Positions 1 to 5,589 of a stretch of 6,360 bases of DNA are shown in pieces (position 1 is the first letter of the stretch; each line of letters begins with the position of its first letter). Both the position numbers and the translations under genes were made by a program. The notes beneath the pieces were generated by a model. It had not been told where the DNA came from, made no database searches, and saw only the letters and a program-made list of their open reading frames with translations. Source of the DNA: Bryobacteraceae bacterium (GTDB taxonomy: Bacteria > Acidobacteriota > Terriglobia > Bryobacterales > Bryobacteraceae); NCBI GenBank assembly GCA_947456995.1, contig CANGVB010000224.1, positions 1-6,360 on the forward strand. Direction: 5' to 3'.

Positions 1-39
1 CAGACGCTGTCAGGCAGATCCAAATCATTCGATTCATGG

Positions 40-738
40 CTATCTAACCCTCCCTGAAGAAATCACTGATCGTGGGCCAAACACGGGCTGGCCGCCAACG
101 CCAATCCTGATGCTTGGTGGCGCAGGTGGCTGAATGGCCGGGCTGGATGGCGTTGAGCCACCACCTCCCAAACCAACGCCGATTCCCACAGCCGCAGCGG
201 CCGCCACCCCGGCGATAATGCCGATGGTTGCGCCGCTCATGCCAGCAGCAGCTCCAGCGGCTGCCGCAATATTTGCTTGCGAAATCGTAGCGCTTCCAAT
301 CGGCGCACCATTCAGTTGAGCGTTCACGGTGACGTTGAACATGCCAGCAACCTGATTCGGTGTGTAGGAAGCAATCGCCTGCCCGGAAGAGTTCGTGATC
401 AAGGTCAAGCTTTGGCCACCGCCCGCAAAGGCGCCACTAGGCCCTGAGCCCGGGAGCAGGAACAGCAAGGCCACTCCGGCGACAGGCTTGTTGTTGCGAT
501 CCCGCACCTCAACCACAGCTTTGGTAGCCCGCCCTTTGCGGAGATTGTTTTGAGCTTCACTCTTCACCACATTGATGCGATAGCCTTCAACGGGTGCCGC
601 TGGACCCGGGCCCTGGCTCATGAATGCGGCCAAATGTTCTGTACTGAAGGGAATCGGCCTTAGGGAACTGGATTCCGCCCCAATAAGCAAACTCAAACTA
701 GTCGCGGCGGCACACGTGAGTTTTAATGTGCAGTTCAT
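40..738 (-). CDS. Exported Ig-like (Big-1-like) protein with Gly/Ala-rich hydrophobic C-terminal segment
   Basis: 232 residues from the chosen start. The reading frame stays open up to an ATG at 795, but the ATG at 736-738 is preferred: it has a GGAG seven bases upstream and opens directly into a signal-like stretch (MNCTLKLTCAAATSLSLLIG), whereas the extra 19 residues are charged and unlike a leader. Residues about 70-155 look like a bacterial Ig-like/Big-1 fold: VVEVRDRNNKPVAGVALLF, then TNSSGQAIASYTPNQVAG and FNVTVNAQ, the usual 'no limits on what is substituted, growing with Gly-containing turn' pattern of such domains. Residues about 157-194 are almost only Ala, Gly, Ile and Val, followed by a Pro/Ser linker (195-210) and a short polar tail. 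The hydrophobic part could be a membrane anchor or a glycine-zipper-like helix. It is the last gene of the leftward cluster, 63 bases after the DinB-like gene. Specific function unknown; the Ig-like call is by pattern only. Confidence 0.72.
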   Translation of the reverse strand: MNCTLKLTCAAATSLSLLIGAESSSLRPIPFSTEHLAAFMSQGPGPAAPVEGYRINVVKSEAQNNLRKGRATKAVVEVRDRNNKPVAGVALLFLLPGSGPSGAFAGGGQSLTLITNSSGQAIASYTPNQVAGMFNVTVNAQLNGAPIGSATISQANIAAAAGAAAGMSGATIGIIAGVAAAAAVGIGVGLGGGGSTPSSPAIQPPAPPSIRIGVGGQPVFGPRSVISSGRVR

Positions 739-741
739 AAT

Positions 742-749
742 CTTTCTCC
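742..749 (-). promoter_or_regulatory. Ribosome binding site deciding the start of the Ig-like gene
   Basis: On the minus strand this reads GGAGAAAG, with GGAG separated from the ATG at 738-736 by seven bases. It is the best Shine-Dalgarno match near this gene. The alternative ATG at 795-793 has only an AAGG about ten bases away, so the shorter protein is favoured. Confidence 0.65.
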
Positions 750-801
750 AATTTGCATGACGGGCCTCAATAGTAATGGCGTATTCGTCTGGCATTCTGA
801 G

Positions 802-1323
802 TCAACCTTTTTCAGCCTGAAACAAGTGGCGGCCTTCATGGGCTAGCCAGAGGTCAAATGAAAAGTCGAGTGGATATTTCATCCAGGATGCGAAGGGCGA
901 CTGGATCTTGATTCCCCCAATGTCGCTGGCATACATTTCGCTGGCAGCACGCCTAACCTTGATGCGTAAATCCATGTAGCGCTCAAGAACATTTTCAAGA
1001 GAAATGTTCGATGGAGGAACGAAGCGCTCTGGAGTGCTTGCCCGCATCCTGGCCGGATTCTCAATCCCGGCGAGAAACCAGCGCCACCAGAAAGGATACT
1101 CAGCACCAAAGTGATGGTCCTCAGCAGACATGGCTTCGGCCCATATGGGGAGAAAAGCGTCGGCGGTAATTGCCAGGTGCTCGATACACTCTGCAACACT
1201 CCAGGCCCCTTGAAAGGGCCGCACGGAACCGAGCTTACCCGGATGCTTCTCCCCGATAGCCAGTAATCTGGCAGTATTGCTATCGAAAGCCGCCTGCCAT
1301 CGCTCTATTTCGAACTGCTTCAT
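802..1323 (-). CDS. DinB/YfiT-like four-helix putative metal-binding protein
   Basis: 173 residues, the normal length for the DinB_2/YfiT-like superfamily. The family's three metal-ligand histidines can be placed: H49 in WSVAECIEHL (residues 41-50), and H162 and H166 in LAHEGRHLFQ (residues 160-169), close to the C-terminus as expected. No signal peptide is visible, so it is probably cytoplasmic. Known members bind a divalent metal, and some are thiol-dependent S-transferases (bacillithiol, mycothiol) or hydrolases; most are uncharacterised. A tryptophan-rich stretch (YPFWWRWFLAG, 76-86) may line the pocket. The ATG directly follows the TAA of the caspase-like gene (TAAATG, no gap), with a GGTGG-type ribosome site inside the end of that gene, which suggests translational coupling. 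Family assignment is good; substrate and link to the exported neighbours are unknown. Confidence 0.85.
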   Translation of the reverse strand: MKQFEIERWQAAFDSNTARLLAIGEKHPGKLGSVRPFQGAWSVAECIEHLAITADAFLPIWAEAMSAEDHHFGAEYPFWWRWFLAGIENPARMRASTPERFVPPSNISLENVLERYMDLRIKVRRAASEMYASDIGGIKIQSPFASWMKYPLDFSFDLWLAHEGRHLFQAEKG

Positions 1324-3387
1324 TTAGCGAACCACCGCCTTGAACTCGCGAATCATGGTGAGCTGGCGTTTCGCCTCACTCGCGTATTCGAAATCTGGAT
1401 TCAATCGCAGTGCCGTTTGGAATTTGTCTTCTGCCTTAAGCAAACTATCGCGCGAATTCCGTTGGTCAAACCACTCGGTATAGGTCTTGCCAAGCAGAAA
1501 ATAGGTTCCGGCATCTTTATTGTCGAAGCGAAGTGCGCGCTCGCAGGCAGAGATGGCCTTGGCATATTCATCCATGCCCCGGGCCGCGTCACAAACACCA
1601 AACCAGGCGCTCCATTGTTGAATCTCATGCACCCGCTTTTGTCCAGCATTGCGTTTGCTCAATCCGCTGCCAATCAGGTAGAACCCCAGTACCTCAGCCA
1701 CGGGAGGCCGAAAATCATTGATGCGCAGATACGCAAGATAGTCGCCCATGGCCTCAGCATATCGCTGGCTAAACCTTCTCGCATCGCCGCGAAACAGGTA
1801 GGCACGCGCGTCCTTAGGATTGATCGCCAACGCACGATTGGCCGCCTCTTCGCTCTTCTGAAAATCCCGGGCAAACAGGAAAGCATCAGCCAGCATCACG
1901 TTGGCTTCTGAAGAATTCGGATCCCGCTCGAGAGCTCCCGTCAATTGCCGAATCGCTTCGCTCGAATCCCCCATTTCAGTCAGCACAGATGCGTAGTAGG
2001 TTCGAAACTCAACACCATCCGGAGTCAACGATACAGCCTTCTTGCAAGCCTTTACCGCATCAAGTGTCTTTCCCAAAATCTGGTAGGTCAGACACAGATA
2101 TTCAGCAGCTTCAGAATACTTGTCTTCGAGCTTGAGAGCACGCTTGAAGCACTCGACGGCACGGTCCAATTCTGCCGTAGACTTGCGACGCGCATAGATA
2201 GCCTGCCCCTTCAGAAACTCTTCCATCGCCGCCGCACCAATGCGCCGTTGAAACTGAATACGCAGCTCAACATGAATCTCCTGCCCCGGTCGCACACTCA
2301 CCGTACGAGTTGCTGGATCATAACCCTGACGTTCCCCGCGTACCTCATGCTCGCCGCTGGAAAGCCCAGGAACCAGCAGCCGCTTCCCTGCCCCAATCTT
2401 TCCGATTCGATTTCCATCGACGTACACTTCCACCTCATCCAGATTGCTTGTGACGACGATCGAGCCTTCAAGAACAGGCTTCGCGTTTGCCTTCACTTTC
2501 TCCCGCCGCAAAGGCAGAAAGCCAAGCGTCATGTCTGCAGGAAAGCTTCCACTCTCCTGTGGGTTCTGGCTCACCCCGCGCGCTTTCGCATATTGGCGAA
2601 CCTGGCTCCGCACATACTGCACAAGCTCATCAGCGGTGACGATGCCATCCTCCGGATCAACATCGGCTTGTCCCTTCCAACCCTGCACAAGGAAGTAAGC
2701 GAAGACGCCTGAACCTGCCGCAAGATTGGGATCCTCAAAACTGGACTCTGCCTCACGGCTCGAAGCGAGAGTAAAGAATGTGCCCGGCAGATTCTTGAAC
2801 TGATCGTTGATTTGTTTGGAGCTCAGCCCCGGCAGAATCTTGGCCGAATGGCAGGCGTCGGTAAGCAGAATCTTATTGCGGGCTTTAACTTTGTTGGCCA
2901 GCGTCTCGCCCAGCCGCGCCATCTGATAACCGGTTTCGATTGTCTTGTTGAGATCAAAGTCATGCGGGGCCAAATAGCCCTTACCCTCATGAACAAATCC
3001 ATGACCGGCAAAGAAGACAATGACGCGATCCTCTTCTTTCGCAACACTGGGGAGCCACTCTTCGAGCAGCTTGGCGATATTGGCGCGCGTCGCTTGAGCA
3101 CCAAACAAGGTGCGTACATTCTCAGGTTCAATCTGCCCACCCTCACGGGAGATCACCGTTTGATAGACAGAGCGGGCGTCGGTCTCGGCAAATTTGAGCT
3201 GGGCATCCGCGGGCAAATTGGCGTAGCCACTCACGCCGATAATCACAGCGTAGCCGCGAGGAACTTTCACTTCACTCTGATAATCAACCTCGTTCGGTGC
3301 CAGGATGAGATCGCGTTTAAGCAACGATTCGCGACGCTGTCCCGAAAGAAGCATCGCCGTCGCGAGCAGGATTGCAATTCGCTTCAT
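1324..3387 (-). CDS. Exported caspase-like (peptidase C14) protein with PEGA domain and TPR repeats
   Basis: 687 residues. Residues 1-16 form a short Sec-type leader (KR followed by IAILLATAMLLSG) with no lipobox cysteine. Residues about 44-290 are a caspase/metacaspase-like domain: first strand YAVIIGVSGY (46-55), catalytic His129 in VIVFFAGHG, catalytic Cys179 in LLTDACHSA, then ASSREAESSFED (208-219) and GVFAYFLVQG (227-236). The DPEDGIVTADEL stretch (244-255) is the acidic loop often found before the last helix of bacterial members. Residues about 307-377 fit a PEGA domain (GSIVVTSNLDEVEVYVDG, then LVPGLSSGEHEV). From about 404 to the end there are roughly six or seven TPR-like helical pairs, in two blocks (about 404-558 and 591-668). 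Both dyad residues are present, so it is probably an active cysteine protease, with D177 consistent with cleavage after basic residues as in metacaspases. An AAGG lies five bases before the ATG. It leads the leftward cluster; its substrate is unknown. Confidence 0.93.
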   Translation of the reverse strand: MKRIAILLATAMLLSGQRRESLLKRDLILAPNEVDYQSEVKVPRGYAVIIGVSGYANLPADAQLKFAETDARSVYQTVISREGGQIEPENVRTLFGAQATRANIAKLLEEWLPSVAKEEDRVIVFFAGHGFVHEGKGYLAPHDFDLNKTIETGYQMARLGETLANKVKARNKILLTDACHSAKILPGLSSKQINDQFKNLPGTFFTLASSREAESSFEDPNLAAGSGVFAYFLVQGWKGQADVDPEDGIVTADELVQYVRSQVRQYAKARGVSQNPQESGSFPADMTLGFLPLRREKVKANAKPVLEGSIVVTSNLDEVEVYVDGNRIGKIGAGKRLLVPGLSSGEHEVRGERQGYDPATRTVSVRPGQEIHVELRIQFQRRIGAAAMEEFLKGQAIYARRKSTAELDRAVECFKRALKLEDKYSEAAEYLCLTYQILGKTLDAVKACKKAVSLTPDGVEFRTYYASVLTEMGDSSEAIRQLTGALERDPNSSEANVMLADAFLFARDFQKSEEAANRALAINPKDARAYLFRGDARRFSQRYAEAMGDYLAYLRINDFRPPVAEVLGFYLIGSGLSKRNAGQKRVHEIQQWSAWFGVCDAARGMDEYAKAISACERALRFDNKDAGTYFLLGKTYTEWFDQRNSRDSLLKAEDKFQTALRLNPDFEYASEAKRQLTMIREFKAVVR

Positions 3388-3409
3388 GTTTGCCTTGAAT
3401 GATACGCCC

Positions 3410-3439
3410 TTTAAAGAAGTAGCGTTAACGCTCGCTCAA
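3410..3439 (-). promoter_or_regulatory. Candidate sigma70-like promoter for the leftward cluster
   Basis: On the minus strand TTGAGC (3439-3434) and TTTAAA (3415-3410) are separated by 18 bases. Each matches four of six positions of the -35 and -10 consensus. Transcription would begin near 3403, giving a leader of about 15 bases before the ATG at 3387. This rests on pattern alone, and Acidobacteriota promoters are poorly defined, so it is a weak call. No equally good pair was found for the rightward genes. Confidence 0.3.
3421..3432. promoter_or_regulatory. Perfect 12-base palindrome in the divergent control region, possible operator
   Basis: AGCGTTAACGCT is identical to its reverse complement. 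It lies in the 93-base gap between the two divergent gene clusters, within the spacer of the candidate leftward promoter, a position where a bound dimeric repressor would block transcription. No regulator gene is in the window and no second copy was noticed. A 12-base palindrome is expected by chance about once or twice in a window this size, so it is the location that makes it notable. Confidence 0.35.
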
Positions 3440-3470
3440 AAGGGTCATTTCGCCTCGAATGCGATAGGAT

Positions 3471-3474
3471 GAGG
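3471..3474 (+). promoter_or_regulatory. Ribosome binding site deciding the start of the GMC dehydrogenase
   Basis: GAGG lies six bases before the ATG at 3481. The alternative in-frame ATG at 3469 has its only AGG immediately adjacent (no spacing), which is unsuitable for initiation. The 3481 start also places the FAD-binding strand at the usual distance from the N-terminus. Confidence 0.6.
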
Positions 3475-3480
3475 TTCAAA

Positions 3481-5043
3481 ATGGCGAAAGAAGTTTACGA
3501 TGTCGTAATTGTAGGTTCCGGTGCATGCGGTGGCACCGTCGCGGCGCATCTGGCCAAGGCTGGTGTAAACGTGTGTGTTGTAGAGGGTGGCCCCAAGATT
3601 GAAACCCGCACAGACTTCAACACGCATGCGATGCCTTTCGAGTTTCCCAATCGCGGCATCCCGAAGATGCGCAACAACAAACCGGGCTTTGACACGGAGC
3701 GCTCACGTGGCCTGGGTGGCAAGTCGATGCTGTGGAATGCAGTGGCCTGGCGATTCGGCCCGCGAGACTTCGAAGGCTACACACGCGACGGCGTTGGCTA
3801 CGATTGGCCCATCAGCTACAAAGATCTCGCCCCCTATTACGACCGCATCGAGCGCGAAGTTGGTGTCTGCGGGAATCTAGACGGTCTCGAAGATTTGCCC
3901 GACGGAATCTTTCTGCCACCAGCTCCGCTCAAGTGTTCTGACATCCTGATCCAGCGTGGTGCCGCCAAGCTGGGACGCAAGGTGATTCATGTTCGCAAGT
4001 CCACCTTGACCCGCCCGAAGTTTGGCCGTCCTGCCTGCCACTATTGCGGCAACTGCATGGCTGGCTGCGATGTGGCGGCGAAGTACAACTCCTGGGACGG
4101 CCACATGCGTCCCCTGATGAAGACTGGCAAAATCACCCTGCAACTGGATAGCGTAGTCTACGACATCCCAGTCAACGCAGAGAACCGCGTGACGGGCGTC
4201 AAGTTTGTGAATCGTACAACGCTGGCCCACGGCGAAGTGCAGGGCAAAATTGTGATCCTGGCGGCGGCCTGCGTACAGAACGTCGCGCTGCTGCTGCAAT
4301 CAAAATCCAACCGCTACCCCAACGGACTCGCAAATTCGTCCGGCCGTGTGGGCAAGGATTTCATGCCGCACTTCACCGGCGGCGTCGAAGCATTCCTCAA
4401 GCCCCTGATTGGCAAAGCGATCACCAACGACGAAGGCTTTCTCGATCACGCATATTTGCCCAGCTTCATGCACACCCAGAAGCGCGATTATGCCCGAAGC
4501 TGGGGTGCTCAGTTCAACTATCAGAACCGGCGCAGCGTCGGCTGGGCGAGAACGCTACCCGGCATGGGCAACGCGTATAAACAGGCCGTCAAAGACCGTT
4601 ACCCTTCTTATTTCGTGTTCTCTCCCTATGGCGAAAAAACGCCCGACGAGAAGAGCTACGTAGACCTCGACCCCGACAAGAAGGACAAGTTTGGTTTGCC
4701 TGAAGTACGTCGCTACCTCTACTGGAATGAGAACGACATGAAGATCTTCCGCGACATGCAAACCAAGTCACGCGAAATTCTCGAAGCAGCAGGCGCCGAG
4801 ATCCATCAGGTCTATCAGGAACCCAGGCCCAATCATGAAATCGGTGGCAGCATCATGGGCAAAGACCCGCGCAAGTCAGTAACAGACAGCTTCGGACGCA
4901 CTCATGACGTGGCGAATCTCTATACCCTCGGCGGCAACATTCTGCCTGCAGGCTCAGAGAAGAACCCCACACATACCTTTATGGCTGTATCTGCAAGAAC
5001 AGCCGAACACTTAATTGACCGTCTCAAGAAGGGAGAAGCCTAA
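3481..5043 (+). CDS. GMC-family FAD-dependent dehydrogenase, catalytic subunit (sugar/polyol oxidoreductase type)
   Basis: 520 residues from the chosen ATG. The N-terminal Rossmann strand reads YDVVIVGSGACGG (6-18), the GxGxxG dinucleotide site for FAD, with E35 (VVEGG) placed to bind the adenosine ribose. GLGGKSMLWN (77-86) is the second GMC flavin signature. CHYCGNCMAGC (186-196) places four cysteines as CxxCxxCxxxC, resembling the iron-sulphur-binding region of FAD glucose dehydrogenase catalytic subunits. The C-terminal domain has the catalytic pair: H452 in NHEIGG and N495 in KNPTHTF, with NLYTLGGNILP between them. There is no signal peptide; the following gene supplies a Tat-like leader. 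That pairing is typical of gluconate 2-dehydrogenase, FAD glucose dehydrogenase and glucoside 3-dehydrogenase complexes, which pass electrons to a cytochrome c or the quinone pool. The substrate cannot be told from sequence; a sugar or glycoside is most likely. No cytochrome gene is seen in the window. Confidence 0.93.
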   Translation: MAKEVYDVVIVGSGACGGTVAAHLAKAGVNVCVVEGGPKIETRTDFNTHAMPFEFPNRGIPKMRNNKPGFDTERSRGLGGKSMLWNAVAWRFGPRDFEGYTRDGVGYDWPISYKDLAPYYDRIEREVGVCGNLDGLEDLPDGIFLPPAPLKCSDILIQRGAAKLGRKVIHVRKSTLTRPKFGRPACHYCGNCMAGCDVAAKYNSWDGHMRPLMKTGKITLQLDSVVYDIPVNAENRVTGVKFVNRTTLAHGEVQGKIVILAAACVQNVALLLQSKSNRYPNGLANSSGRVGKDFMPHFTGGVEAFLKPLIGKAITNDEGFLDHAYLPSFMHTQKRDYARSWGAQFNYQNRRSVGWARTLPGMGNAYKQAVKDRYPSYFVFSPYGEKTPDEKSYVDLDPDKKDKFGLPEVRRYLYWNENDMKIFRDMQTKSREILEAAGAEIHQVYQEPRPNHEIGGSIMGKDPRKSVTDSFGRTHDVANLYTLGGNILPAGSEKNPTHTFMAVSARTAEHLIDRLKKGEA

Positions 5044-5589
5044 ATGTCAGAGAATGCTTACGACGACGGGCGCCGCGAAACGATCAAGATCATTGGCGCC
5101 ATCGGCATCCAGTGCGCCTTCCCCTTTGCCGGGGATGAACTTTACGGCCAGCACCAGCATCCGGCACCTACGAAGAGTGCCGATCCCGGGCCGCCGAAGT
5201 TCTTCAACCCGGAGCAGTTCTCAATCCTGTCGCGAGTCTCAGAACTGATCATTCCCGGCGCCACCAAAGCGCAGGTGCCAAACTACATCGATCTTGTCGT
5301 GCGCAACAACGAAATGCACAAGAAGACTTACGGTGATGGCTTGAGCTGGCTTGCCGCGAAGAAGTTTCTGAGCTTGAGCGAGGCAGAGCAATTGGCGATC
5401 CTTGAGCCGCTCTGTGCGCAGGTAGACAGAGGCGAAACGACAACGATGGAACAAAAGTTTTTTCGTGCAACAAAGAACATGACCGCAGATGGATACTACA
5501 CATCTCGAGCCGGGTTGGTGGAAGACCTGGGATATCTGGGCAACCAGGTACTGGCTGAATTTCCGGAGTGCAAATTAGATGAACACTAA
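5044..5589 (+). CDS. Gluconate 2-dehydrogenase subunit 3-like small subunit with Tat-type leader
   Basis: 181 residues, usual length for the Gluconate_2-dh3 family. Residues 10-15 read RRETIK, a degenerate twin-arginine motif (both Arg and the Lys kept, Phe-Leu replaced by Thr-Ile), followed by a modest hydrophobic stretch IIGAIGIQCAFPFAG (16-30). Family hallmarks follow: FFNPEQFSILSRVSELIIPG (53-72), VPNYID (78-83), and near the C-terminus GYYTSRAGLVEDLGYLGN (150-167) then AEFPEC (171-176). In studied homologues this subunit stabilises the flavin subunit and carries it through the Tat system to the periplasm. The ATG follows the dehydrogenase TAA with no gap (TAAATG), and a GGGAG at 5031-5035 serves as ribosome site, so equal production of the two subunits is likely. 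C24 in IQCAFP does not form a proper lipobox. Family call is firm; the exact substrate of the complex is not known. Confidence 0.9.
   Translation: MSENAYDDGRRETIKIIGAIGIQCAFPFAGDELYGQHQHPAPTKSADPGPPKFFNPEQFSILSRVSELIIPGATKAQVPNYIDLVVRNNEMHKKTYGDGLSWLAAKKFLSLSEAEQLAILEPLCAQVDRGETTTMEQKFFRATKNMTADGYYTSRAGLVEDLGYLGNQVLAEFPECKLDEH

Noticed and set aside
1..39. Possible terminator or start of another gene at the left edge
   Set aside because: No stem with a T-run and no supportable reading frame is seen in these 39 bases.
739..795. N-terminal extension of the Ig-like protein to the ATG at 795
   Set aside because: It would put 19 charged residues before the signal-like stretch, and the internal ATG has a much better ribosome site.
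1945..2712. A 255-codon open frame on the plus strand antisense to the caspase-like gene
   Set aside because: It lies wholly inside the well-supported caspase/PEGA coding region, its protein has no recognisable domain and a composition typical of a reverse-frame shadow, and no promoter or ribosome site supports it.
1324..3387. The caspase gene as core of a known anti-phage system (such as CRISPR-linked or gasdermin-linked caspases)
   Set aside because: It has an export leader, and no gasdermin, Cas, nucleotide cyclase or other defence partner is nearby.
2812..3402. A 196-codon plus-strand open frame opposite the caspase domain
   Set aside because: The opposite strand encodes the conserved His/Cys dyad region; this frame is a shadow with no family features.
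3469..3480. Four-residue longer start (MRFK) for the GMC dehydrogenase
   Set aside because: No properly spaced ribosome site, while the ATG at 3481 has GAGG six bases upstream.
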